Positions 14,463 through 20,859 of a DNA stretch of 29,832 nucleotides are shown in pieces. The DNA is taken from the IMG/VR virus record IMGVR_UViG_3300046413_000896, positions 1 to 29,832 of that record; one strand, 5' to 3'. The first letter of the stretch is position 1. Each line of letters opens with the position of its first letter. The notes beneath the pieces are model-generated. The model was not told the origin of the DNA. It saw only the letters and a program-made list of their open reading frames with translations, and searched no databases. This stretch comes from a virus. Made by a program: the position numbers and the translations under genes.

Positions 14463-15974
14463 TTAAAAATAGTTGTGAGGCGACCTTTTACCCACTTTCC
14501 ACTCCATCCGCTTACCTCCTGTCTGGAACAAGCTATACTCCCGGACGAAGGCATGGCACATGATGTAGTCGAAAAGGTCGGTGAAGTGTCCCCAGCGCTG
14601 CACGCCTCTCACTCCGTCCACGGTTGTCTTGGTCTTGTCCTTGCCGTTACCGTCCGGTGACTCCGAGGTGTTCACGAAGTCAGCGATGGTATGCGTGCAG
14701 GTGGGGCTGATGGTGACAAATATGCCTCCGTAGTTGACACCGAACACTGCATTGATGAAATTACCTCTCATCGCCACGTTGGGGTTCATCTTGTCAACCC
14801 TCATCTTAGGCTTGAAGTACTCCAGGTACTCTCTTATGAGCGCATAGAAGTCCCTGCCTTTCTCCTGCTTCACGTCATCCTTGCGACTGGTGGCATCTCC
14901 GTACACGTACATGGCCGCCTGATGGTCTTTACCCATAGGCCCATACCGTTTGTATATCTCGTTGCAGACCCAGCGCAGGGTGTTGTGCGGGTTCTTGGCT
15001 GCTATCTCATCTATCATGTACAAGTTCTTACCATCCATCTGGAATATGCCCACAGGTAGGTAAGGGTTCAGGTTCTCGTCCCAGCTGATGTGGAGCGCAA
15101 GTCCGGGCTTGTACTCGCAGTGCGCTACGTGCAGTGACCGGTTGAACATCTTGTAGAAAGGCTGGCCGGTGGCGCTGACACCCCACTGACCGTTAAGGAT
15201 GGCATCCACGCGGGTAGGGTCGCCGCCTGCCTGCTGTATGAGTGAATGGCGGTAGTCCTCGTGGTCGAGAAAGTAGTTGTGTATGTATAGGGAGAAATGT
15301 TCTATGATGTTGGTCTGGATAGGTACACCCTTGTCATCCTTCAGCGGGTTCTCCTTATTGAGCAGCTCAGTCCTGATCCAGTGCTCCTCAAACACGTCAC
15401 AGTTGTTGAAGCAGCCGACAAAGCATTTCTTGGCACCCATCTTACGCAGTCGGCTCTGGAGCATACCAAAGCTCTTGAACTCGATCTGGTTCATCTCATC
15501 TATAAAGATGTGCGTAGGGTTGTCCCAGCCCTTGATACTCTCATGGTCATCACAGCCGAATGGCTTGAACTTGTTGCCGTTGGCGACACAGGTAATCTCC
15601 TTGCTGCCATTGGCGGCCTCACTGAAGCTAAACAGGTGTGCCAGCCTCATATCCTTCAGCGTACTGATGATGCTGGAGTGCAGCTCCTTTTTGGCAAGCT
15701 CAAATACCTGTCGGCCATAGTAGCACTTGAAGTACGGATCTGAGATGCACTCCAGTATCAGCTCCTGTATGCGGTCCGTGGTCTTGGAGGAGCCATACGT
15801 CCCGTACAGTATGAGCAGTTGCTTTTTCTGCGTAGCCGGTCTGTTCCACACCTGTATGAAGTGGTCGTTGACCGGAAAGCCTCCCGCGCCTCTGAGGGCT
15901 TCCTGCTGCTGGTAGGTGAGCTTCACCCACGTACTCGCAGGCACAATATGGTACCCTGGGTATTTAGTTTGCAT
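14463..15974 (-). CDS. terL: Terminase large subunit (DNA packaging ATPase and nuclease)
   Basis: The 503-residue protein starts at ATG 15974 (MQTKYPGYHIVPASTW). It pumps DNA into the prohead and cuts it. Walker A is GTYGSSKT (58-65). Walker B is HIFIDEMNQ, near residue 153. The C-terminal nuclease shows its acidic residues in LHISWDENLNPY, VYGDATSRKDD and GHFTDLFDYI, as in RNase H-fold terminases. The protein has the usual length and lies directly after the small subunit, 11 bases apart. Packaging style (headful or cos) cannot be decided by eye. Confidence 0.9.
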   Translation of the reverse strand: MQTKYPGYHIVPASTWVKLTYQQQEALRGAGGFPVNDHFIQVWNRPATQKKQLLILYGTYGSSKTTDRIQELILECISDPYFKCYYGRQVFELAKKELHSSIISTLKDMRLAHLFSFSEAANGSKEITCVANGNKFKPFGCDDHESIKGWDNPTHIFIDEMNQIEFKSFGMLQSRLRKMGAKKCFVGCFNNCDVFEEHWIRTELLNKENPLKDDKGVPIQTNIIEHFSLYIHNYFLDHEDYRHSLIQQAGGDPTRVDAILNGQWGVSATGQPFYKMFNRSLHVAHCEYKPGLALHISWDENLNPYLPVGIFQMDGKNLYMIDEIAAKNPHNTLRWVCNEIYKRYGPMGKDHQAAMYVYGDATSRKDDVKQEKGRDFYALIREYLEYFKPKMRVDKMNPNVAMRGNFINAVFGVNYGGIFVTISPTCTHTIADFVNTSESPDGNGKDKTKTTVDGVRGVQRWGHFTDLFDYIMCHAFVREYSLFQTGGKRMEWKVGKRSPHNYF

Positions 15975-15985
15975 ATTATTTTGGG

Positions 15986-16627
15986 CTATATCTCCTCGTG
16001 ATCTGTGTACTCCTCGTCCTCTGTCTGACCCGGTCCTATCTGGGCGGCCTTCGTGTGTACCTGCAGCAGGGCATCAAATTGCTCAGATGTTAATTTATGC
16101 TGCACGTTCACATTGTGGTTAACATCCTGGTTATTACCGAAGCGGCGGGGCTGGAGCTTGATAAGTTTGAATTTCATTACATCTATCATCAACTTCCGTC
16201 TGTTCGTTTCAGCGAAAGCCTCCGCGCCTGAGAGGGGCATACCGGGGTTCTCCTCTGCGTCCACTTCCCGGCCATTGTGTGTCAGCGGAGCGTTGGCGAT
16301 CCACGAGATGTCATCGTACATCAACTCTGTCTGGAACTCGCGTGCGCGGGTGTACGCGCGCCAGAAGTCTTCATGCTTACTCAACCATGTCCAGGCTGAC
16401 TTGGAAGCCACACCTACCTTCTTGCACGCCGCCTCAAAGCCCTCCTTGCCCGTGGCGAGTACATTACATATCTCCGTGGCTATCTCGATGCTGTAGCCTG
16501 TAGGCCTTCCCATCACGGCAGGTACCTTGGCCTTAAGAGGAGCTGAGGGTTTGGCCTTCTTGGCCGGTTTAGGCGCCTTCTGGGCAGACGGCTGTTTGTC
16601 TGTGAGGTCAAATAGTAGACTACTCAT
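15986..16627 (-). CDS. terS: Terminase small subunit
   Basis: I choose ATG 16627 (MSSLLFDLTDKQPS), giving 213 residues; a longer start at 16768 would overlap the upstream gene for over 130 bases. A basic Lys/Pro/Ala linker (residues 12-35) is followed by the TerS DNA-binding region: GRPTGYSIEIATEICNVLATG, then ACKKVGVASKSAWTWLSKH with the helix-turn-helix, and FWRAYTRAREFQTE. The central part (DVMKFKLIKLQPRRFG) and the acidic tail EDEEYTDHEEI are usual. It selects the packaging site and loads the large subunit, whose gene follows. Confidence 0.84.
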   Translation of the reverse strand: MSSLLFDLTDKQPSAQKAPKPAKKAKPSAPLKAKVPAVMGRPTGYSIEIATEICNVLATGKEGFEAACKKVGVASKSAWTWLSKHEDFWRAYTRAREFQTELMYDDISWIANAPLTHNGREVDAEENPGMPLSGAEAFAETNRRKLMIDVMKFKLIKLQPRRFGNNQDVNHNVNVQHKLTSEQFDALLQVHTKAAQIGPGQTEDEEYTDHEEI

Positions 16628-16629
16628 AT

Positions 16630-16833
16630 TTATACGTTTGTTAAGTTGTAAGCTGACATCCACGCAACCCAAGGAGTTCCCTGAACTCTTGAGATCTGCA
16701 CACTCCTTTGGTACCATTTTCTGCGGTCTACTACTGAATATGAGAACCCCCCGTATGGTGACCACCATCGTTTAAGGTATGCCCTTGGCCTGAGCTTTAG
16801 CACTTCTGCCTCGTAGTCAATGTAGTCCATCAT
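16630..16833 (-). CDS. Small basic aromatic protein, first gene of the leftward virion module
   Basis: ATG 16833 (MMDYIDYEAEVLKLRP) gives 67 residues; the stop at 16630-16632 is two bases before the small terminase ATG. An upstream ATG at 16908 would run through the promoter, so I reject it. The protein is rich in Trp, Tyr and Arg (LKRWWSPYGGFSYSVVDRRKWYQR). The leader is short, about 10 bases from the predicted start site. Family not recognised. It may help the terminase, or be a regulator, given that it leads the operon. Confidence 0.62.
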   Translation of the reverse strand: MMDYIDYEAEVLKLRPRAYLKRWWSPYGGFSYSVVDRRKWYQRSVQISRVQGTPWVAWMSAYNLTNV

Positions 16834-16848
16834 ATGCAAGTGTTTGTG

Positions 16849-16878
16849 CAAATATAAGTAATCTGCCGAAACTACAAA
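16849..16878 (-). promoter_or_regulatory. Leftward promoter of the packaging and virion operon
   Basis: The minus strand carries TTTG (16878-16875), an 18-base spacer, and TATATTTG (16856-16849), a full -7 match with a spacer one base under the usual range. Transcription should begin near 16843, only about 10 bases before ATG 16833, and read through both terminase genes. Confidence 0.62.
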
Positions 16879-16952
16879 ACATTTCCTATAACTGAAGTTG
16901 GGCGGCAAATATTTGAGCGAGCTGATCTACGGCTGGTTAATTTGAAGGAGAG

Positions 16953-17036
16953 GAAATCTGGGAGGTTGGGAGGTTGAAAGGCTGGAAGGCTGGAAGGCTG
17001 GAAGGCTGGAAGGCTGGGAGGTTGGGAGGTTGGGAG
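16953..17036. repeat. Tandem array of a degenerate 8-bp unit (GAAGGCTG/GGAGGTTG)
   Basis: About ten consecutive 8-bp units run from 16953: GGAGGTTG twice, AAAGGCTG once, GAAGGCTG four times, GGAGGTTG twice, then a partial unit. It lies in the non-coding stretch between the divergent promoters. Two further units, AAGGCTGT, stand at 17406-17421. A minus-strand frame across it gives only a Pro/Ser/Leu repeat and is not credited as a gene. Confidence 0.85.
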
Positions 17037-17219
17037 CAGAGTGCGGCACCAAAGTCTATAATGCAGACCGGAAATATTTATGTATTGACCGTTCCACCAT
17101 TTTGGCCCTGGGCCTCCGGCCATTGCCACCCCTTGCCACTCGGTAGCAGATAAGCCCGTTTGGCTATCAATTTTCCGTCTCATAATTAGCATTATGTTAA
17201 ATACAAGTTTTATAAGGCG

Positions 17220-17238
17220 TAAAAGCTCACTGCTTTTA
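17220..17238. terminator. Hairpin TAAAAGC / GCTTTTA in the control region
   Basis: Perfect 7-bp arms around a TCACT loop. Each strand ends in a short T stretch, so it may be a weak bidirectional terminator that isolates the two divergent operons. No long T run follows, hence the low confidence. Confidence 0.35.
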
Positions 17239-17241
17239 AGC

Positions 17242-17260
17242 ATGATAGTATTACTATCAT
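17242..17260. promoter_or_regulatory. 19-bp perfect palindrome, candidate operator
   Basis: ATGATAGTATTACTATCAT reads as 9-bp arms around a single central T. Such a compact odd-length palindrome is typical of a repressor dimer site. It lies between the two divergent promoters, about 360 bases from the right one and 390 from the left one. Confidence 0.5.
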
Positions 17261-17309
17261 TACAGATAGTCTGACCACTACCCTACCCTATTAGTTATGT
17301 GTTGGGATC

Positions 17310-17373
17310 CTGCATACCTGCATACCTGCATACCTGCATACCTGCATACCTGCATACCTGCATACCTGCATAC
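17310..17373. repeat. Eight perfect tandem copies of CTGCATAC
   Basis: Eight identical 8-bp units run without interruption from 17310 to 17373, then CTGG. No reading frame of note crosses it. Perfect short arrays change copy number easily by slippage. It lies upstream of the rightward promoter at 17584. Confidence 0.92.
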
Positions 17374-17583
17374 CTGGTAAACATGTAAAAAAATAAAAAT
17401 ATTTTAAGGCTGTAAGGCTGTGAGCTTTTATAATAGGCTTATAGCCTTATAAGGTTATACACCTATTTAGCCGTATTATATTGATTAACTACATAAATAA
17501 TCGAATTTACCACATAAAAACACATTATAAAATAAAACACTTGTCAGGCTGGGATCGTGTTTGAAGGTTATTTTGAAAATAAA

Positions 17584-17616
17584 TTTGGAAATTCAAACAA
17601 GTTAACCGTATATTTG
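17584..17616 (+). promoter_or_regulatory. Rightward Bacteroidota-type promoter of the small-gene cassette
   Basis: TTTG at 17584-17587, exactly 21 bases, then TATATTTG at 17609-17616: a full match to TTTG N19-21 TAnnTTTG. The start site should be near 17622, about 28 bases before ATG 17650. Confidence 0.75.
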
Positions 17617-17649
17617 CATATCAATTAACCACAAAAAAAACAATTTTTT

Positions 17650-17886
17650 ATGAGTAACACAATTAATAACATGTTTGCCGATGCTGTTTTGAATTGCACT
17701 AATACCAATAATACACATTTGCGTGCAGTTATACGCTGCAAAGATGGAGAGTTGATTGTGACGGCCTTGTATAGTGCCGATATTTTAAAAGAGGGTATAA
17801 AAGAATACACCGACGGCGGCCATACTTTTGTAAAGTTTATATCTGAAGATATTTTTAACCGTATAATAGCCAACCGTAATAAATAA
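17650..17886 (+). CDS. Small early protein, unknown (78 aa)
   Basis: First gene after the rightward promoter, starting MSNTINNMFADAVLNC. It is a compact alpha/beta protein: an N-terminal helix, strands LRAVIRCKDGELIVTALYS, helix ADILKEGIKEY, and a last segment HTFVKFISEDIFNRII. The leader is A-rich (eight A, then CAATTTTTT). I do not recognise a family. As promoter-proximal gene in a phage early-like operon it may act first on the host, but nothing in the sequence shows how. Confidence 0.68.
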   Translation: MSNTINNMFADAVLNCTNTNNTHLRAVIRCKDGELIVTALYSADILKEGIKEYTDGGHTFVKFISEDIFNRIIANRNK

Positions 17887-17936
17887 GCGTATTAATTTAA
17901 TTAATTTCTAACCAATCAAAAAAAAAAACAAAGTTT

Positions 17937-18359
17937 ATGACAAAGTTATCTTTAAACATTCGCAACGAAAACTACAACGTATCAGCCACTTTGCTTGAAA
18001 ATGGAGTTCCTGCACCTTGGGCCGGCGCTAAAAACAATACCTACCACAATAAATTTAAATTATCTGTAAGTACCGCCGCCGGCCGCACGTCCTTTACTTT
18101 TTACGGTTCTATGTTTGACTATCAAAACGGTGTTACTGAATTGGACGCGGCCGCGCTTAGATCAGCGCTACAGTGTTTCTTTTCGGATGCCTCCAGCGCG
18201 TCGGGTTCCTTTACTGATTTTTGCAGTGAGATTGGATATAATGAAGATAGCCGCGCCGCCTATAAGATATACACGGCTTGCCGCAAAAGTGCCGCAAAAG
18301 TGGCGCGCCTCACCTCTACAGATGTCTACGCTCTTATAGAAGCGCTTGACGCTGAATAA
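17937..18359 (+). CDS. Small early protein, unknown (140 aa)
   Basis: Starts at ATG 17937 (MTKLSLNIRNENYNVSA), 50 bases after the preceding gene, with an A-run leader like that of the first gene. The first half is beta-rich (NKFKLSVSTAAGRTSFTFYGSM), the second helical (AAALRSALQCFFSDA; SRAAYKIYTACRKSAAKVARL). The phrase VYALIEALDAE closes the protein. It resembles no family I know. Soluble, with no signal or membrane segment. Confidence 0.68.
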   Translation: MTKLSLNIRNENYNVSATLLENGVPAPWAGAKNNTYHNKFKLSVSTAAGRTSFTFYGSMFDYQNGVTELDAAALRSALQCFFSDASSASGSFTDFCSEIGYNEDSRAAYKIYTACRKSAAKVARLTSTDVYALIEALDAE

Positions 18360-18395
18360 TTTATTAATTAATCAAACCTAATAAAATTTAATTTT

Positions 18396-18668
18396 ATGAG
18401 TACTTCAAACACCATTACACCGGACCATTTCACGCGCGTAAATTCCGACTATTACGGCAACCCGCGTTATGTTTGTCACTTTACGCACTTTATTACCGAC
18501 AACGACAACGGCGGCGCTCTTGAAAAATACGCTATAGCCTGTAAACGTGCTAACAAGATAGGCGGCGCAAAGTACCGCGCAAAAAATTACGGCGGCGGCG
18601 TTGTGTTTCAATCTTATAGCTTGCAAGATACATGCAAGGCTATTAATGAATTAATGAAAAAATATTAA
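18396..18668 (+). CDS. Small early protein, unknown (90 aa)
   Basis: Starts at ATG 18396 (MSTSNTITPDHFTRVN), preceded by the leader CCTAATAAAATTTAATTTT also seen before the next genes. Basic and Gly/Tyr-rich: a strand RYVCHFTHFI, a helix KYAIACKRANKIGG, then AKYRAKNYGGGVVFQSYSL and a last helix. The pattern of a short strand, basic helix and strand could be a nucleic-acid-binding fold, but I cannot place it. Confidence 0.66.
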   Translation: MSTSNTITPDHFTRVNSDYYGNPRYVCHFTHFITDNDNGGALEKYAIACKRANKIGGAKYRAKNYGGGVVFQSYSLQDTCKAINELMKKY

Positions 18669-18723
18669 TCAGTTTCAGCCCCTATAAACCTATCTATTTT
18701 TAACCTACTAAAATTTTAATATT

Positions 18724-18990
18724 ATGACATATTTTTATGACCGCTCAGACATTGTGAGCTTTTACGAACTTACAGAAGACCAACAAAAAGAAAATATATC
18801 TTTATTGGATCAACAAATTGCAGAAGATACAAGCTATGTAATTTTGAAAAATGAGGCGCTACCGCTTTGTATGTTTATGCGTACAAATAGTAAATTTATA
18901 CACGGCGTGTATGTAATTTCTAATACCTCTGCGTATACGGTAACTCTAAGCCGTTGTAACTCTGAAGCCGTTGTAGCTTATGGGGGATAA
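18724..18990 (+). CDS. Small early protein with ELTxxQQKExI motif, unknown (88 aa)
   Basis: Starts at ATG 18724 (MTYFYDRSDIVSFYEL) after the leader CTACTAAAATTTTAATATT. The segment FYELTEDQQKENISLL resembles FNELSAEAQKVAISNN at the start of the next gene, so the two may share an N-terminal helix-hairpin. The rest has alternating strands (FIHGVYVISNTSAYTVTLS). No family recognised. Confidence 0.66.
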   Translation: MTYFYDRSDIVSFYELTEDQQKENISLLDQQIAEDTSYVILKNEALPLCMFMRTNSKFIHGVYVISNTSAYTVTLSRCNSEAVVAYGG

Positions 18991-19018
18991 ATTTATATAA
19001 CTACTAAAATTTAATGAT

Positions 19019-19615
19019 ATGAAGACGTACACAGTTAACACATACGAATTTAACGAATTAAGCGCAGAGGCGCAAAAGGTTGCAATATCTAACAACATAG
19101 ACGTAAATACACATTACGATTGGTGGAGCTGCACCTATGAAAAATTTAAAGAAACTGCAAAAAATGCAGGTTTTGAAGTAGATAAAATATATTTTTCTGG
19201 ATTTTATTCACAAGGAGACGGCGCTATGTTTGAAGGATCAATACACCCAACAGACTTATATAAATTATTGAGGTTATACCCTGAAAGCATAGATAAACGG
19301 GTTATACGCCTTATTGAGTCGGGGGTGATAGAGTTTCAATGGAAAGTTAATCACCGAGGTCATTATTATCATTCTCGCTGCTCAAATATGTATTTTTATT
19401 ACAATTTTTTCTACAATAACTGTAACGACTATAAAAATATAGAAGCCGAGATAGCGCACTTAGAAGGTCATATTGAATATGTGTATCATACTATTTGCTC
19501 AGAATTGTATAAAAGTTTGCAGGCTGAATACGACTATTTAAGCAGTGAAGAGGCAATAAAAGAAGCACTAATCGTAAATAATTATGAATTTTTGGAAAAT
19601 GGGAAAAACTATTAA
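19019..19615 (+). CDS. Phage protein with FSGFYSQGDGAMFEG motif (198 aa)
   Basis: Starts at ATG 19019 (MKTYTVNTYEFNELSAEA). The N-terminal layout (FNELSAEAQKVAI, then a Trp-rich stretch YDWWSCTYEKF, AGFEVDKIYFSGF, SQGDGAMFEG) recurs in many phage and plasmid proteins whose function I cannot name. The C-terminal half is helical and Tyr-rich (AEIAHLEGHIEYVYHTIC; SLQAEYDYLSSEEAI). It is the largest gene of the rightward cassette. A 24-residue hydrophobic frame overlaps its last bases in another frame. Confidence 0.7.
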   Translation: MKTYTVNTYEFNELSAEAQKVAISNNIDVNTHYDWWSCTYEKFKETAKNAGFEVDKIYFSGFYSQGDGAMFEGSIHPTDLYKLLRLYPESIDKRVIRLIESGVIEFQWKVNHRGHYYHSRCSNMYFYYNFFYNNCNDYKNIEAEIAHLEGHIEYVYHTICSELYKSLQAEYDYLSSEEAIKEALIVNNYEFLENGKNY

Positions 19616-19673
19616 AAACCTACTAATATTTATCATGCTGCTGATATTGGCCGCATTAATTCAAAACTTTTAA
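19599..19673 (+). CDS. 24-residue hydrophobic peptide (possible single membrane segment)
   Basis: ATG 19599 opens MGKTIKNLLIFIMLLILAALIQNF in a frame that overlaps the last 17 bases of the preceding gene, so translation may be coupled. Positive residues at the start and one hydrophobic run make a membrane segment plausible. An inner ATG at 19635, preceded by CCTACTAATATTTATC (like the leaders of neighbouring genes), would leave 12 residues. Small size makes chance possible. Confidence 0.4.
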   Translation: MGKTIKNLLIFIMLLILAALIQNF

Positions 19674-19677
19674 TATT

Positions 19678-20148
19678 ATGGAACAAAAATCCGTTAACGC
19701 GGGCACGCTCGAATTTCTAAAATTGTACTTTCCTACTGACATTGAAATTATAAGGCCCTCCGGCATGCTTACAGTAATTAAAATAAGCCCGCGCGCTAAC
19801 TACGCGGCTACTGCTTTTAATTATGTGGGCGCAAATACGGCCGTTAAAATTGTCAACAGTTCCCCGGATTTTATACGGTCCGTTATGGCCGCGCCGGTTA
19901 AATTTATGTTCAGAAACGGCGTAAATAAAAAGAAATTTAAGGAATTTGCAGCGGCCGAACTTGCAAAGGTTGGAGAGTTAAGGCGCCGATCCACTGCAGT
20001 TAAAAAGTTGTTACCAAAATTGCTGAAAAATTGCACCTATCACATTATTACAGATAATGTTTTTTCTGCAATTTACGGTGACATACCTTGCAAACTACAT
20101 ATAATTACCGGTAAAAATTTCTTTTATCAGTTCACAATTTTAGAATAA
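19678..20148 (+). CDS. Small early protein, unknown (156 aa)
   Basis: Starts at ATG 19678 (MEQKSVNAGTLEFLK), again after an A/T leader ending TTTTAATATT. Compact alpha/beta with strands SGMLTVIKISPR and KIVNSSPDFIRSVMA, a basic middle (RNGVNKKKFKEFAAAELAKV, GELRRRSTAVKKLLPKLLKN), and a C-terminal set of strands (CTYHIITDNVF; KLHIITGKNFFYQFTIL). The basic centre might bind nucleic acid. No family recognised. Confidence 0.66.
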   Translation: MEQKSVNAGTLEFLKLYFPTDIEIIRPSGMLTVIKISPRANYAATAFNYVGANTAVKIVNSSPDFIRSVMAAPVKFMFRNGVNKKKFKEFAAAELAKVGELRRRSTAVKKLLPKLLKNCTYHIITDNVFSAIYGDIPCKLHIITGKNFFYQFTILE

Positions 20149-20154
20149 TATGCC

Positions 20155-20469
20155 ATGAAACGTAAAAATAAAACAAAGGTAGAAACGGCCCACAACCGTA
20201 AAAGCGCTAAGGAGCTGGACCCTATAAGCGCTTACAAGCGTATAAACGAGGAATATTTACTAATATATGATACCTGCGAAATTTTAGAAGTACTACGAGA
20301 TAATACAGACTGTAGTAACAGCTGGGATAGTCCTTTACAATTTATAGCCGGTGAGCTGAAAACAGAAATACACGACCAAATTGACGGCCTTATTACCAAC
20401 CTGGAAACGGCCATGCAGCAGCTGAGATACGAAGCCAAAATAACAATACTAACATTAAACAAAAAATAA
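20155..20469 (+). CDS. Small helical early protein, unknown (104 aa)
   Basis: Starts at ATG 20155 (MKRKNKTKVETAHNR). A basic N-terminus is followed by helices: YKRINEEYLLIYDTCEILEVL, then FIAGELKTEIHDQIDGLI and NLETAMQQLRYEAKITI, with acidic and hydrophobic spacing that suggests a small helical bundle. It is 6 bases after the previous stop and 2 bases before the next start, so it shares the transcript. Family not recognised. Confidence 0.64.
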   Translation: MKRKNKTKVETAHNRKSAKELDPISAYKRINEEYLLIYDTCEILEVLRDNTDCSNSWDSPLQFIAGELKTEIHDQIDGLITNLETAMQQLRYEAKITILTLNKK

Positions 20470-20471
20470 TT

Positions 20472-20651
20472 ATGTCACGAAAAAAGAAAGACACGCGCGG
20501 CGGCGCTCGAATTGGCGCCGGCCGTCCTCCAAGCCTATTAGGCACAAAAAAACAGGTACATATAAGCCTGTACGATGTTGAAAAGGATAAAATAGTTACT
20601 TTGTACGGATCTGTTCAAAATTGGGTAAATTCAGAACTTCAAAAGTTATAA
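20472..20651 (+). CDS. GGARxGAGRPP small protein, ribbon-helix-helix-like (59 aa)
   Basis: Short gene: MSRKKKDTRGGARIGAGRPP, then TKKQVHISLYDVEKDKIVTLYG and SVQNWVNSELQKL. The GGARxGAGRPP block recurs at the start of many phage and plasmid DNA-binding proteins. After it comes the ribbon-helix-helix order: a strand QVHISLY (28-34), helix DVEKDKIVTLYG, turn, and helix SVQNWVNSELQKL. It is the last gene before the terminator and may autoregulate the cassette. Its size resembles the RHH protein at 7034-7222. Confidence 0.72.
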   Translation: MSRKKKDTRGGARIGAGRPPSLLGTKKQVHISLYDVEKDKIVTLYGSVQNWVNSELQKL

Positions 20652-20658
20652 CAATTTT

Positions 20659-20691
20659 AAATAGCTATCTTCTAAGGTAGCTATTTTTTTT
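20659..20691 (+). terminator. Rho-independent terminator of the rightward cassette
   Basis: A 12-bp stem with one G-T pair (AAATAGCTATCT / AGGTAGCTATTT) and a TCTA tetraloop runs into T nine times from 20683 with one break-free block. It closes the operon a few bases after the last stop and just before the tandem arrays. Confidence 0.88.
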
Positions 20692-20692
20692 A

Positions 20693-20762
20693 TCCTCACA
20701 GATCCTCACAGATCCTCACAGATCCTCACAGATCCTCACAGATCCTCACAGATCCTCACAGA
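20693..20762. repeat. Seven perfect tandem copies of TCCTCACAGA
   Basis: Seven identical 10-bp units run from 20693 to 20762, then TCCTGTAG. The same 10-mer occurs once more, alone, at 23114-23123 beside the iteron-like array. It lies directly after the cassette terminator in the convergent gap before the helicase gene end. Confidence 0.92.
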
Positions 20763-20768
20763 TCCTGT

Positions 20769-20857
20769 AGTAACGGTGGAACTGTAGTAACGGTGGAACT
20801 GTGGAACTGTGGAACTGTGGAACTGTGGATCTGTACTAACGGTGGAACTGTACTAAC
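20769..20857. repeat. 8-bp array GGAACTGT with AGTAACGGT spacers
   Basis: Six exact copies of GGAACTGT (20778, 20795, 20803, 20811, 20819 and 20844) and one variant GGATCTGT at 20827. The outer ones are joined by AGTAACGGT or ACTAACGGT. It ends three bases before the helicase stop. Together with the 10-bp array it fills the 200-base convergent gap. Confidence 0.85.
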
Positions 20858-20859
20858 GA

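Larger units (their letters stand above)
16879..17583. other. Non-coding control region between divergent promoters
   Basis: About 700 bases carry no supported gene. They contain two 8-bp tandem arrays (16953-17036, 17310-17373), a hairpin (17220-17238), a 19-bp palindrome (17242-17260), an imperfect inverted repeat around 17431-17453 (AGGCT TAT AGCCT core) and A/T-rich sequence toward 17580. This layout suits a switch region or a replication-linked site. Confidence 0.55.

Noticed and set aside
16872-17243. Minus-strand open frame of 123 codons across the control region
   Set aside because: Half of it is the 8-bp array read as a Pro/Ser/Leu repeat, it crosses the leftward promoter, and it has no family-like sequence.
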